Shown: positions 14,759-24,400, counted from the first letter of the stretch. The stretch is DNA of 32,824 bases from an uncultured Altererythrobacter sp. (GCA_946885545.1 CAMPGP010000003.1:1-32824), one strand, 5' to 3'. Program-made: numbers and translations. Notes: generated from the letters alone by a model not told the origin.

Positions 14759-15958
14759 TCAATGCGACGATCTATTCCGCACGTGTTCGGCGAACGCGCG
14801 CCAGAACCTGCTGCGGCGAGCGTCGAGGATGGGCTGCTCGTAATCGCGTGCAACACGGAAATTGCGCGCCGCACGGGCAGCCATCCAGCTTCTGTCCCCC
14901 ACCCGGCGAAGGAGCAGATCGCCCAGGGCCGCGTGATCGCCCGGTGGCGAGAGATCCGCACGGTCGAGCAGTTCCGGGATCCCGGCGAGCTGCGAACCGA
15001 GCGCGGGGCAGCCACGGCTCATCGCCTCGATGAGCGCGCGCGGCAATCCTTCCTGGAGCGAGGGCTGGAGATAGATATCGACCTCGTCGAGCCAGGACAG
15101 GACCTTACGTGGATCGGACAGCGAACCATCGAACGAAACGACATCGGCCATGCCGAGCGCGGCCGCTTCGGCGCGCCACTCGGCCCGGTCCCCTCCGCCG
15201 AGAACACGGAAACGAAATGGAGGCAGCGCGGCGCGGCGATCAGCCAGCGCGCGCAACGCGACCTGAATGCCCTTGGTCCGCGTGCGAAGCGAACCCACGA
15301 GGCCGAGCGTCAGTGGCCGCCCCGCGTCGTCTGCACGCCCGATACGCTCGATCCGCCGGTCGAGAACCTTGGGATCGGCTCCAACGAGCTCTACGTTGGA
15401 TGCGATCTCGGTCATGGCGCGGGGCGCCGGGTAGCGGTGCTGGAGGAATTCCTTGGTGACGTAGATCGCATGGGTCGCCTGGCCAAGCGCATGGCGCATT
15501 CTGTGGCGAGCGAGCGGTGCGTACACGGCGCCCAGCCGGCTTCCGTAATGGGCGTAGACGTCGTATCCGCACCCGACCACCTCGATCGCGGAAGGAATAC
15601 CGAGGGTGCGCGCAGCCGAGAGCGCCATGAGTCCGATTTCGCTCGGGAGCCGCGCGACGACCGCATCGTGCCGCGCCACTATCTCGCTGATGCGAGCGGC
15701 GACCCTGCGCCGGGCGAACAGCCACCCTCTCGCGCTGGATACGTTCGGCAACAGCGCGAAATCCACTTCGGCGCGACTCGACAGGGTCAGATCGGCAAGT
15801 TCGCGGCCAGTTGGCAGCGTCGCCTCGCGCCCGAGCACCGTTAAACGGTCGAATTCGCCGAGGAAGCGATCCCAGAACCCGGCACCGAAGTGATTTTCGG
15901 AATAGACGGCACCGTTGGTGGAAATGAAACGATGGTCGTGCGCGAAGACGATCTTCAT
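14759..15958 (-). CDS. GT4-type glycosyltransferase
   Basis: A 399-residue GT-B fold enzyme. The C-terminal domain has GLVGSLRTRTKGIQVALRAL and the donor-binding E-x7-E motif in EGLPRALIEAM; the N-terminal domain begins MKIVFAHDHRF. It transfers a sugar from a nucleotide donor to the growing repeat unit at the cytoplasmic face. The start at 15958 overlaps the upstream gene's stop by 4 bases, so it belongs to the minus-strand operon read from 19519 towards 14759; the upstream extension in frame only covers that neighbour. Donor and linkage cannot be predicted. Confidence 0.88.
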   Translation of the reverse strand: MKIVFAHDHRFISTNGAVYSENHFGAGFWDRFLGEFDRLTVLGREATLPTGRELADLTLSSRAEVDFALLPNVSSARGWLFARRRVAARISEIVARHDAVVARLPSEIGLMALSAARTLGIPSAIEVVGCGYDVYAHYGSRLGAVYAPLARHRMRHALGQATHAIYVTKEFLQHRYPAPRAMTEIASNVELVGADPKVLDRRIERIGRADDAGRPLTLGLVGSLRTRTKGIQVALRALADRRAALPPFRFRVLGGGDRAEWRAEAAALGMADVVSFDGSLSDPRKVLSWLDEVDIYLQPSLQEGLPRALIEAMSRGCPALGSQLAGIPELLDRADLSPPGDHAALGDLLLRRVGDRSWMAARAARNFRVARDYEQPILDARRSRFWRAFAEHVRNRSSH

Positions 15959-17466
15959 TGCCGCACGCGCCGGAATATGAATCGGTAGGATGCGGCGAGG
16001 AGGACCCATTTCTGGAGGAACGGCACGACCGAGCCGGTGGCCGGCCCGCTCAGCGCCGCGCCGACCAGGATCAGCAAGGTACCGGTCTGGCCATCCCGCC
16101 GGACGAGCGCGAGGCGCGAGATCCACTTGAGGAAGGCGCCGTAGAGCAGATGCAGCAGCACGATGCCGAAATACCCAAAGTTCAGGTACGCCTCCGCATC
16201 CGATCCGGCGGGGATGCCGCCACCTTCGTAGCCCTCAATCGACGTGCGATTGCCGAAGATCAGCGCCGCAATCGTCGGCCCCGCGCCGCGCGGTTTTTCC
16301 TCCCAGATCGAGCGGGGAATGAAGAAGAAAACGCCAGCGACATATGTATCGCCGCGAAGATAATCGACCCTTTCAGGAACCGAAAGCGCAATGCCGATCG
16401 GGCCGGATTCGTACTGGCGCTGAGCGACCTCCTGCTGGCTCTTGGCGATCGCTTCGCTGAGGCCGACATCGGTCACGCCATCGAATTCGACCTGCCCGGA
16501 ACGTCCGCTCTGGCGCAGGTCGCCAAGGATTCCCAGCAGGACGACCGCGGCGAACCCCACCGCCAGCAAGCGAAGGACGGGCAACTTGTGATAGACGTAT
16601 ATCCAGGCGAGCAGCATCAGGACCGCCGCCGCGAAGAGCGCGCTGCGACTGCCGGTCACGGCAAACTGCAAGAGCACCGAAAGTGCGAACGTCAGGATGA
16701 AGAGCGGGCTTTTCAGCGCCTCGGGACGGTGGAGAAACCATAGGACGCTCAGCAACGGCATGAACGTGACCGGGACCACCAGGATACCGCTGTCCGAAAG
16801 CGCGCGGAACCGACCGCCCGAAAGCGCCGCCATATGCGCCTCGAGCCCGCCGCTGGATATGATCAGGACCGCCGCCGCGCCGAAGAACGCGGCATAGACC
16901 AGCTTCCAGCGGCCGCTGTCGAATATGCGGGTGGACACTGCCCGTTGCCGGATGCGCGGCGCAAACAAGATGAACCCGATGTAAATGGCGATCAGCGAGA
17001 CGAGCTGCCAGACCTGAACCTCCAGCCTCGCCGCAGCCAGTTCCGCGCCGGTCGCAAGCGCGTGCGCGGGCAGTTGCACGTTGGTTATCACGGACACGGG
17101 ATCGAGCAGCGACGCCGGCGCCTTGATGAAGCCCGTGGCGATGCCGATCAGACCGGGAAGCACGAGCGGGTGCAGCCACCCTGTCGGCGTGTCGCCGATC
17201 CGGTTCGCCAAGATCGGCCAGAGGACCAGCGCCGAGATGGCCAACGAGGTCAGCGAGCGTGCCAGTTCCGAGGAAAAGTCACCCGACGCCATGAGAAACG
17301 GCTGAACGAGTTCGGGAAATATCCGCCAGATGACGAAATAGATCAGGATCCCGATCTTGAACTCCGGGGCGATGGCGACGAACGGATTGTCGCCCACGCT
17401 TCCGGCCCGGGTCCCCGGGCGCGGCGCTCGGTACGCGCGCGGCATCTGGAGACTTCCTGCGGTCAT
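15955..17466 (-). CDS. Oligosaccharide repeat unit polymerase-like membrane protein (Wzy)
   Basis: A 503-residue multi-spanning protein with hydrophobic segments throughout. The C-terminal loop contains FFIPRSIWEEKPRGAGPT and AYLNFGYFGIVLLHLLYG, the arrangement typical of oligosaccharide repeat unit polymerases (WzyE-like/TIGR04370-type); charged residues are concentrated in the loop around the RQSGRSGQ segment. It is expected to polymerise undecaprenyl-linked repeats in the periplasm. Start at 17466 overlaps the sulfotransferase stop by 4 bases and it overlaps the next glycosyltransferase likewise. It shows no resemblance to the Wzy_C-type protein at 13239-14654. Confidence 0.85.
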   Translation of the reverse strand: MTAGSLQMPRAYRAPRPGTRAGSVGDNPFVAIAPEFKIGILIYFVIWRIFPELVQPFLMASGDFSSELARSLTSLAISALVLWPILANRIGDTPTGWLHPLVLPGLIGIATGFIKAPASLLDPVSVITNVQLPAHALATGAELAAARLEVQVWQLVSLIAIYIGFILFAPRIRQRAVSTRIFDSGRWKLVYAAFFGAAAVLIISSGGLEAHMAALSGGRFRALSDSGILVVPVTFMPLLSVLWFLHRPEALKSPLFILTFALSVLLQFAVTGSRSALFAAAVLMLLAWIYVYHKLPVLRLLAVGFAAVVLLGILGDLRQSGRSGQVEFDGVTDVGLSEAIAKSQQEVAQRQYESGPIGIALSVPERVDYLRGDTYVAGVFFFIPRSIWEEKPRGAGPTIAALIFGNRTSIEGYEGGGIPAGSDAEAYLNFGYFGIVLLHLLYGAFLKWISRLALVRRDGQTGTLLILVGAALSGPATGSVVPFLQKWVLLAASYRFIFRRVRQ

Positions 17467-18383
17467 CGCACATTCCCCTTGCCCAGCCAGTGCGACAGGT
17501 CGCGGCCCAGGGTTTTCGAAACCCAATCGATATCGGCGCCGAAGCGGTCGCGCAAACGATCCACGGCGGGCTGGTCGTCGCTGGCGTCGGGAGCCCCGCC
17601 CTGCAGCGTGTGGTATCCCGATTTGAGGTGCTTCTTCAAGCCGGAAGGCAGCGGAACAGCGGCATTCAACTTGCGGACGAGACGGTGGAACTGCCGATAC
17701 TTGACGGCCCGCGTCTCGTTCCTGCGTTCCGCAGCGACGGCGGGCCCGGGGGGCGATTCCAGGCCCAACCATGCCCAGATGTCCTGTGCCACCGCAGACG
17801 TGTTCCGTTGAAGGTCTTCGAACAGCACGATCTTCAGCCGCTCGGGGCCGAGCGCATCGAGCCATGGCGCGACATGGCGCTCGTAGCGACTGTAGTCGAT
17901 ATCGCGCTCCAGCACCCACGCGCTCGAGGCGCTATGGCAATATCGCGGATAGAGGGGCTGGCGCGCATCGACCAGTTCGACATACTGCGCGAATGAAAGC
18001 TCGCTCTTCAGGGCGGCCAGATTGTTGCGGGTGTAATTGTAGGAACTGAAGACGCGCTCCGCGGGATCGCGCAGCACCACGCAGGCCCGCACGTCCGGAC
18101 GCCGACGAGCGAAGTCCAGTGCCGCCTGCTGGTAGAGATAATGGGTGGTCGAGTCGATACGGATGGCAGCGTCGTTCGCCGCGTCCGGGAACGCAGCGCC
18201 GAAAGATGCCATGCCGTCGTCCTGAAGGTTTGGTCGCCCGGCGAGCGGATGCCCCCGGTCCATCAGGAAGAAAAGTTCCTTGCGAACGCCCTGCGCCACG
18301 CCTGCGTGGTTGCAGATTGCGCCATGCAATGAACTCGTCGCGCATTTCGGCGGACCGATCAGGAGGAAGTTGGGCTCGGTCAC
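17463..18383 (-). CDS. Sulfotransferase (heparan/glycan sulfotransferase-like)
   Basis: A 306-residue PAPS-dependent sulfotransferase. The 5'-PSB loop is GPPKCATSSL at 10-19 and the 3'-PB motif VVLRDPAERVFSSY at 102-115, with the Arg and Ser that contact the 3'-phosphate. This pattern is the one found in glycan O- and N-sulfotransferases. It sits between a glycosyltransferase and the Wzy-like gene with 4-base overlaps on both sides, so it most likely sulfates a sugar of the repeat unit on the cytoplasmic side. Confidence 0.9.
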   Translation of the reverse strand: MTEPNFLLIGPPKCATSSLHGAICNHAGVAQGVRKELFFLMDRGHPLAGRPNLQDDGMASFGAAFPDAANDAAIRIDSTTHYLYQQAALDFARRRPDVRACVVLRDPAERVFSSYNYTRNNLAALKSELSFAQYVELVDARQPLYPRYCHSASSAWVLERDIDYSRYERHVAPWLDALGPERLKIVLFEDLQRNTSAVAQDIWAWLGLESPPGPAVAAERRNETRAVKYRQFHRLVRKLNAAVPLPSGLKKHLKSGYHTLQGGAPDASDDQPAVDRLRDRFGADIDWVSKTLGRDLSHWLGKGNVR

Positions 18384-19519
18384 GTGCGAGACGACAGCGC
18401 CTTGAGAGCTTGCGCGAACTGCTGTCCGATCCTGTCCTGACCGAAGTCGTCGGCACGCACCCTTCCTGCCTGCGCGATGCGCGCGCGCCGAACGGAATCA
18501 GCAAGCAAGGCCGACATCGCATCCGCCAGAGTCCGCGGCTGCCCCACCGGAACAAGTACGCCGTCGACGCCGTCGGTGATGATCTCCTCGGGCCCGTGGG
18601 GGCATGCCGTCGAAACGACCGGAGCGCCCATCGCCATCGCCTCGACGATCACGTTCCCGAAACCTTCGTAGATCGACGAGAGGACGAACAGGTCGGCGCG
18701 GCCCATGTAGTCCTGGGCGTCGCGTCGAAAACCGAGAAACTCCACGCGTTCCGCGATCCCGAGTCGCCGGACCTGCTGCATCAGTTCGTCGCGCAGCGGG
18801 CCCTCTCCCAGAATTCTGAGATGCGCGTCGCATTCGTGCGCAATCGCCGCGAATGCGGCAAGGAGGGTCGGATAATCCTTCTGTTCGACCAGTCGTCCGC
18901 AGGCCAGAACCTCGTAGGGAGCCGTCGCGGGGTATGGGCGTTCGCCGGCTTCCTGCGATGCAGGTGGCAGATTTTCCGGCTTGCCGATGTTGTGGACGAC
19001 GGCAATCCGATCGCGGATCTCGGGCATGAGTTCGCGCAAGTCTGCCCCGACGCCATGCGTCAGTGCGATGAAGCCGTCGGCCTTCGGAAAAAGGCGCCGC
19101 ATGAGCCACAATTCGATCCGGCGGCGCAGGTTCGCCCGCTCCACATGGCTGACCATGAGGCCATTCTGAATGGATGCGATCACGATCGGCTTGTGCTTCG
19201 CCTTCTCGCTCGCCATCAGCCCGGCGACGGCCGGCAGCGCCATGACCGGGATGAGAATCCCCGGCCGCCTCGCCTCGATCTCCTTGCGCAAAGACGGGAT
19301 CGCCCGAAGCAGGCGAAGCGTGCTCGATTTCGCGCCGCCGGTATCGAGAACCACAACCTCGACACCTTCCGGCAGGCGATCGCGATAAGTCCCGGCACCG
19401 GACGTTACGCAGTAGGTCGGACGGAATCCGTTCGCCAGGAGCGGGCGCGCCAGACGCACCGCGTTCATTTCCGCACCGCCACCGCCAAGGCTTGGCAGGA
19501 AGAACATCACGTCGATCAT
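18380..19519 (-). CDS. GT4-type glycosyltransferase
   Basis: A 379-residue GT-B enzyme starting MIDVMFFLPSLGGGGAE, the typical acceptor-domain Gly-rich loop. The donor-binding E-x7-E is in EGFGNVIVEAMAMGAPVVST, preceded by the VLACGRLVEQKDYPTLLAAF strand-helix. It resembles GalNAc/glucosyltransferases of capsule loci such as PglJ/H-type proteins, but specificity is not readable. The start at 19519 follows a GAGGGG site five to six bases upstream. It leads a chain of four genes with 4-base overlaps. Confidence 0.9.
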   Translation of the reverse strand: MIDVMFFLPSLGGGGAEMNAVRLARPLLANGFRPTYCVTSGAGTYRDRLPEGVEVVVLDTGGAKSSTLRLLRAIPSLRKEIEARRPGILIPVMALPAVAGLMASEKAKHKPIVIASIQNGLMVSHVERANLRRRIELWLMRRLFPKADGFIALTHGVGADLRELMPEIRDRIAVVHNIGKPENLPPASQEAGERPYPATAPYEVLACGRLVEQKDYPTLLAAFAAIAHECDAHLRILGEGPLRDELMQQVRRLGIAERVEFLGFRRDAQDYMGRADLFVLSSIYEGFGNVIVEAMAMGAPVVSTACPHGPEEIITDGVDGVLVPVGQPRTLADAMSALLADSVRRARIAQAGRVRADDFGQDRIGQQFAQALKALSSRT

Positions 19520-19553
19520 GGTGACCCCTCGGCGCCGTGCCGATCGTTCCCGA

Positions 19554-20525
19554 TCAGGCGGCAAGCAACTCGCGGAAATAGGCGATCGTCTTGTCGAGGC
19601 CCTGGGACAACTCGACCTTCGGCTCCCAGTCGAGCTCGCGCTTGGCCAGGCTTATGTCGGGACACCGCTGTTTCGGATCGTCGGACGGCAGATCGTGGAA
19701 TGTCAGCTTTGAGCGCGAACCGGTCTTCTCGATGACCGCTTCGGCGAGCTGGCGCATCGTGAACTCACCCGGATTTCCGAGATTCACAGGGCCCGGGAAG
19801 CCGTCCTCGCTGTCCATGAACGCAACGAAGCCGTCGATCAGATCGTCGACATAGCAGAAGGACCTGCTCTGCTCGCCGTTGCCGAAAATGGTGATGTCGT
19901 CGCCGCGCAGCGCCTGAATGATGAAGTTGGAAACGACCCGCCCATCCTTGGGGTGCATCCGCGGCCCATAGGTATTGAAGATTCGCGCGACCTTGATCTG
20001 GAGCCCGTGCTGGCGATGATAGTCGAAGAAAAGCGTTTCTGCGCACCGCTTGCCTTCGTCGTAGCACGACCGGATCCCGATCGGGTTGACGTTGCCCCAA
20101 TAGGCTTCCGTCTGCGGATGTTCGGCCGGATCGCCGTAGACTTCGCTGGTCGAGGCCTGGAATATCTTGCAGCCCAGCCGCTTCGCGAGACCCAGCATGT
20201 TGATCGCGCCGTGTACCGAAGTCTTCGTCGTCTGCACGGGATCGTACTGGTAATGGATCGGCGCCGCGGGGCACGCGAGATTGTAGATCTCGTCGGCCTC
20301 CAGATAGAGCGGGAACGTCACATCGTGACGGATGAACTCGAAGCGTGCGTGATCGAGCAGGTGTTCGATGTTGCGCTTGTCGCCGGTGAACAGATTGTCG
20401 ACGCACATCACCTCGTGGCCGAGCCCGATAAGCCGATCGCAAAGGTGCGAGCCGAGAAATCCCGCGCCGCCGGTCACCACGATGCGCTTGCGCTGAGAAT
20501 AGGCTCGGGGTTCGTTTCTGCTCAT
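19554..20525 (-). CDS. UDP-glucuronate decarboxylase (UDP-xylose synthase-like)
   Basis: A 323-residue extended short-chain dehydrogenase. GGAGFLG at 19-25 binds [11 protein letters not shown] (125-132) and SCYDEGKR with Tyr155 and Lys159 form the active site. The [19 protein letters not shown] and [19 protein letters not shown] blocks are characteristic of UXS, which turns UDP-glucuronate into UDP-xylose, rather than of dTDP-glucose dehydratase. It would supply a pentose to the polymer. No UDP-glucose dehydrogenase for its substrate is recognised in the window. It lies 34 bases before the next glycosyltransferase, in the same direction. Confidence 0.93.
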   Translation of the reverse strand: MSRNEPRAYSQRKRIVVTGGAGFLGSHLCDRLIGLGHEVMCVDNLFTGDKRNIEHLLDHARFEFIRHDVTFPLYLEADEIYNLACPAAPIHYQYDPVQTTKTSVHGAINMLGLAKRLGCKIFQASTSEVYGDPAEHPQTEAYWGNVNPIGIRSCYDEGKRCAETLFFDYHRQHGLQIKVARIFNTYGPRMHPKDGRVVSNFIIQALRGDDITIFGNGEQSRSFCYVDDLIDGFVAFMDSEDGFPGPVNLGNPGEFTMRQLAEAVIEKTGSRSKLTFHDLPSDDPKQRCPDISLAKRELDWEPKVELSQGLDKTIAYFRELLAA

Positions 20526-20659
20526 GTTCAGTTATCCAGATCGATGGGTTTCTAGAATGCCCGGGCAAGGCGGATCGTCGGCGGGTACCGTGAGGCTGGA
20601 ATCGGGACTCGAACGCCGAGAGTTTCGAGGCGCCGCAAATACTTGAGAACAAATCCCAG

Positions 20660-21835
20660 TTACTTCCGCACCTTCTTTTCCCGCGCGCTTTCGGCAACTT
20701 CTCGATAAAGGTCAAGCCATGCCTGCCGCGCCTTGGCGACGCCAAAGCGTTGTTCCGCCACGGCTCGTCCCGCTTCGCCCATAGATCGCCGTCGAGCCGC
20801 GTCGCCCGCAAGCTCTGCGATCGACAGCACAAGCGCCGCGAAATCGCCTTCGGCCACGACGATCCCGGCGCCGGTTTCATCCAACATCTCGCGCGCGGAG
20901 CAGACCCCGAACGAGACCACCGGAACGCCAGCGGCCATCGCCTCGATCATCGCCCGCGACAGTCCTTCGCGCTCCGAAGGTATGGCGGCAATGTCCATCT
21001 CCCGGACCGCCGAAGCCACATCTGCGACGTGTCCGTGAAAGACGACGCGGTGCTCCAGTCCGTGGCGATCGACGGCGGCGGCGCAACGGCGCGAATATTC
21101 GCTCTTGGCCGGATCGTGATCGCCGTAGAAGTCGAGGCTGCATCCGGGCGAAGCGGCGCGCAGCAGCGGCGCCGCATGTTCGATCAGTTCGAGCTGCCCC
21201 TTGTTCTCGGCCACGACGCCGACCGCCCCTATGGCGATTTCCGCGCCATCGCGGCCGCGCCCTTCCCGGGCGGAACGCGGACGGAACCGGTCGAGGTCGA
21301 CGATGCTTTCGATCACGGCGAACCGCCCGGGCGCGGCGCCAATCCGCGGGCCCAGCGTCTCGGCCATCTCGCGCGAAAGCACCACGATGCGATCGAAGAG
21401 CGCGGCGGCGCGGCGCCAGTGGCCGCCATAAACCTTGTCGGGTCGCTGCGTACCACGAACCGTGAACAGCATTCCCGGTCGCAGGAAGCGCGGCAGCGCC
21501 AGCAGCGCAGCCATGCTGCGGCTGTCGTTGGCATGGAGGACATCGGGGCGGTCGCGCCAGGAGATCCACGCGAGGCGAAGCGCCAGCCGCATGGCCGCCA
21601 GGGCCTGGCGCGGTCCCTCGGCCGTGGTGTCCGCGGGGACGATCGCGATCCGCGCCCCGCCCTCGCTCCAGCGCCGGGTAAACGCCGAGCGGCGATTGGT
21701 AACGAAGGTCCAGCGGAAGTCGTCGCGGAGTGCTTCGAAGATCTGCGTCGCGCTCTCCAGCCCGCCATTCGAGCGGTTTGCGGTCTGCTGCGCGACGAAG
21801 ACGATATGCGGGCGCCGCACCTCGCGATCCGCCAT
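20660..21835 (-). CDS. GT4-type glycosyltransferase
   Basis: A 391-residue GT-B enzyme with IVFVAQQTANRSNGGLES at the N-terminus and the E-x7-E donor motif in EREGLSRAMIEAMAAGVPVVSF. AIGAVGVVAENKGQLELIEHA is the first strand and helix of the donor domain. A Lys/Arg-rich end (REKKVRK) may help membrane association. Its start touches the stop of the sulfotransferase upstream by one base (TGATG). A 134-base gap separates it from the UXS-like gene downstream. Confidence 0.88.
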   Translation of the reverse strand: MADREVRRPHIVFVAQQTANRSNGGLESATQIFEALRDDFRWTFVTNRRSAFTRRWSEGGARIAIVPADTTAEGPRQALAAMRLALRLAWISWRDRPDVLHANDSRSMAALLALPRFLRPGMLFTVRGTQRPDKVYGGHWRRAAALFDRIVVLSREMAETLGPRIGAAPGRFAVIESIVDLDRFRPRSAREGRGRDGAEIAIGAVGVVAENKGQLELIEHAAPLLRAASPGCSLDFYGDHDPAKSEYSRRCAAAVDRHGLEHRVVFHGHVADVASAVREMDIAAIPSEREGLSRAMIEAMAAGVPVVSFGVCSAREMLDETGAGIVVAEGDFAALVLSIAELAGDAARRRSMGEAGRAVAEQRFGVAKARQAWLDLYREVAESAREKKVRK

Positions 21836-22671
21836 CAGCGAAACAGCCTGTAGCCGTGCCGCAGGTTATGGGGCAGGCTGGCCATATGGGCCGCGAGGGC
21901 CGCCGGGCGCGAGAGGGCACGACGCCAGCCTTCGTCGAGCGAGAAGCCCTGGAATTGCCGGTTGCGCATGCGATTGCCGCCGATGCCGCTGTAGCGCGTC
22001 GGATCGGGATTCAGCATGACCTGGTCGAACGGCAGGTCGAGGAAGCCGGCGATGGCGCGCAGCGTTTCTTCGGGACGGGCGGCGAGATCCTCGTACCGAA
22101 CCCTGTGCCAGTCGGCGCGCGAAATGCGCTTGCGACGCAGGAACAGCGCGCTCAGATCCAGCTTCATCAGCCTACGATAGCCGCGCCGCCACGTCCCGTC
22201 CTTGCGGCGATAGGAATTGATGATGCCCCGCGCGTCGCGAACCAGATGGATCACCTTGAGTTCGATCCCCGGCGTGTGGGAAAGGGCTTGCAGTCGCTGC
22301 CATTCCTTCGACGAATCCGCCAGGATCGCAGTGCCCGAGGCATCAGCGATGGCGTGCAGCGCGGCGAGGTTTTCCTCCTGCCATCGCGCAGACGGCCTGG
22401 CGTTCGAGAGCAGGCCCCCGATCCCGCGATCGGCCGGCTTGTAGGGGACCGCTTCGATCGCCGCCCCCGTCCGCTCGAGATGAAGCGCTGCGGCGCGCGA
22501 CCACACGGGCAGCTCGACCGGTGCGGGATTGCCCGGGGTGAGCGTGGTGATCTCGCCGAGGCCGGTGATCTGCGGGTGCGCGTCCAGGCAGATGTCGAGC
22601 AGGGTCGACCCGCAATGACCGGCACCGATAAGATAGACTACGCGCAGGGGCGGGCGATCGGCGGAGCTCAT
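21835..22671 (-). CDS. Sulfotransferase family protein
   Basis: A 278-residue protein with 5'-PSB loop GAGHCGSTLL at 16-25 and 3'-PB region KVIHLVRDARGIINSY at 139-154. DSSKEWQRL at 119-127 is a further family block. It is the third sulfotransferase-like gene in the window and differs from the other two. Its start overlaps the glycosyltransferase stop upstream by 4 bases. It likely sulfates a sugar of the repeat unit; distinct loops suggest a different position or residue from the enzyme at 17463-18383. Confidence 0.88.
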   Translation of the reverse strand: MSSADRPPLRVVYLIGAGHCGSTLLDICLDAHPQITGLGEITTLTPGNPAPVELPVWSRAAALHLERTGAAIEAVPYKPADRGIGGLLSNARPSARWQEENLAALHAIADASGTAILADSSKEWQRLQALSHTPGIELKVIHLVRDARGIINSYRRKDGTWRRGYRRLMKLDLSALFLRRKRISRADWHRVRYEDLAARPEETLRAIAGFLDLPFDQVMLNPDPTRYSGIGGNRMRNRQFQGFSLDEGWRRALSRPAALAAHMASLPHNLRHGYRLFR

Positions 22672-23756
22672 GCCGGAATTCCTTCGAGCACCGCGGCGGC
22701 GCGACGATCCCAGGTGTATTTCGCGACCAGCTCGCGGCGGCCGGCCCGCCCGATTCTCTCACGCAGCGCCGGGTCCGCGGCGAGGCGCGCGATGGCGGCC
22801 TGCCAGTCGTCGACATCGGAAGGGCGGCAGAGCAGAGCGGTTTCTCCGTCGGTCAGAACTTCTCGCAGGACCGGCAGATCGCTCGTCACGATCGGCCGCC
22901 CGGTCGCCATGTACTCGAATATCTTCAGCGGCGACATCCAACGGACCGTATTGCGCCCGCCGATGTCTTCGATGGCTTCGGCGTAGGGCGCGACCAGTAT
23001 GTCGCACGCTTCCGCTCTTGTGCGCACCTCAGCATGTTGGATGAACCCGTGAATGCGGACATTCGGCAGTCCCGACGCCTCGTCGCGCCAGTATGCGATA
23101 TCCTTCTCGTGTCCGCCGTAGATCGCAAAGTCTATCTCGGGCAAACGCTTGGCCACCTCGACGATCAGGTCTATGCCTCGCCCTTTATAAAGGTGACCGA
23201 AATAGCCGACCGTGACCCGATCGGTCGTTCCGAGCGATGCCGGTTCGGGCCCGGGTTCGGCGCCGTCATGCGCGACGATGACGTCCACGCCATCTCGAGC
23301 GGGGCCGTATCGCTCCAGTAAGTCCGCTCCGAGCGCTGTGGAGATCGGCACGATCCGCTTCAGATTCGGATGTGCAAGGAGAGCGGAGAGGGCGGACGAT
23401 GTGCTGCTTCCCTCGTGAGGAAGCGCATGCGGCTCGAAGATCGTCTTCGCCCCCAGCCGGGCAGCGCGCAGAGCCAGGATCGGCTCGCGCGAGAACACGA
23501 CATTCGGGCGAAATCCAACCGCGAGTGCCGCAGTCAACAGTTCCTGCCGACGTGTCGCGAACATGCGCCCCGGCTTGCCGAGAAACACGCTACGGTAGGT
23601 TTCGTCCTGGCGCCCGACGGCATCAGACCCCTCGCGAAATCCCGTGAGCAAGACCTGATGCCCCGCGCGCGCAAATGCTCCGCACATTGCCTTGATCTGG
23701 ACGCTGTTGGCGGCACGCGACGGATGGCGACTGGCCGATGGGAAGAGAATTTTCAC
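22668..23756 (-). CDS. GT4-type glycosyltransferase
   Basis: A 362-residue GT-B enzyme starting MKILFPSASRHPSRAANSVQ. The donor domain begins VTVGYFGHLYKGRGIDLIVE and has SPLKIFEYMATGRPIVTSD, where the Glu of EYMATG replaces the usual second Glu of E-x7-E. It is translationally coupled to the downstream sulfotransferase by a 4-base overlap. Composition is still GC-rich here; the lower-GC segment starts just upstream of this gene. Confidence 0.88.
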   Translation of the reverse strand: MKILFPSASRHPSRAANSVQIKAMCGAFARAGHQVLLTGFREGSDAVGRQDETYRSVFLGKPGRMFATRRQELLTAALAVGFRPNVVFSREPILALRAARLGAKTIFEPHALPHEGSSTSSALSALLAHPNLKRIVPISTALGADLLERYGPARDGVDVIVAHDGAEPGPEPASLGTTDRVTVGYFGHLYKGRGIDLIVEVAKRLPEIDFAIYGGHEKDIAYWRDEASGLPNVRIHGFIQHAEVRTRAEACDILVAPYAEAIEDIGGRNTVRWMSPLKIFEYMATGRPIVTSDLPVLREVLTDGETALLCRPSDVDDWQAAIARLAADPALRERIGRAGRRELVAKYTWDRRAAAVLEGIPA

Positions 23757-23767
23757 TTCGCTTGACC

Positions 23768-24400
23768 CTAAAGTGCACGCTCCGCGATCGTTACCGCATC
23801 GTTGCCGAAGCTGGACAAACGCTCTTCCCAGTAGGCTGCGCGACGGGAGGCAAAATAGGTGAGATAAACGACTTTCGCACGGTCGGGGCCAGCAGCTTCC
23901 ACTACAATGTCGAATCCCCGCTCGTTAAACAATCGCCTCATCGCATAGGGCGAAAAGCGCCAAAAATCGCTATCGTCCGGCCCATGTAGGTGCTGCATCC
24001 ACGGAACGACGATCAAAATCGCGTCACGGGCCATCTCGTTCATAGTGTCTAGGGCGCGAACGAAGTCATAGACGTGCTCGAGCGTAGTGTGGTTATAGAC
24101 GACGTCAAACTTCTCGCGCAATTCTACTGGAGCTGGCTTCAATAAATCGAGCTCATGATCGGTGATGCCATCCTCACCTCGCCAACCTTGGAAATTTGTC
24201 GTAGAATAACTATTAGCGTTAGTGAAATATTTTCGGTAGCTAGAGCCCTCCTTATCCTGATCCCTCCAGGCGCTAATATTCACAACGTCTCCAGTCACGT
24301 GTGGAGCGATCTTCCTAACAATCTCATTCGACCAAATACGCGCCTCGCGCGTAGGGCTTACATGCTTCCGGCCCAACAGCCTTAATATTTTCGATCTCAT
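23768..24400 (-). CDS. SAM-dependent methyltransferase-like protein
   Basis: A 210-residue protein resembling class I methyltransferases of the type 11 group: VVNISAWRDQDKEGSS, then FDVVYNHTTLEHVYDF (the strand 4 and helix D region) and AILIVVPWMQHLHG. The glycine-rich motif I is degenerate (residues about 36-45), so SAM binding is not certain. It would O-methylate a sugar, or it could be an inactive relative. GC content falls to about 40% in its N-terminal half, unlike genes on its left. Ribosome-binding site is weak. Wzx, acyltransferase and this gene form one minus-strand series. Confidence 0.66.
   Translation of the reverse strand: MRSKILRLLGRKHVSPTREARIWSNEIVRKIAPHVTGDVVNISAWRDQDKEGSSYRKYFTNANSYSTTNFQGWRGEDGITDHELDLLKPAPVELREKFDVVYNHTTLEHVYDFVRALDTMNEMARDAILIVVPWMQHLHGPDDSDFWRFSPYAMRRLFNERGFDIVVEAAGPDRAKVVYLTYFASRRAAYWEERLSSFGNDAVTIAERAL

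Noticed and set aside
20560..20620. tRNA-like T-arm sequence (minus strand TTCGAGTCCCG) in the gap before the UXS-like gene
   Set aside because: Stem bases do not pair, no CCA end, no acceptor or anticodon arm. A tRNA remnant as an integration site cannot be supported.
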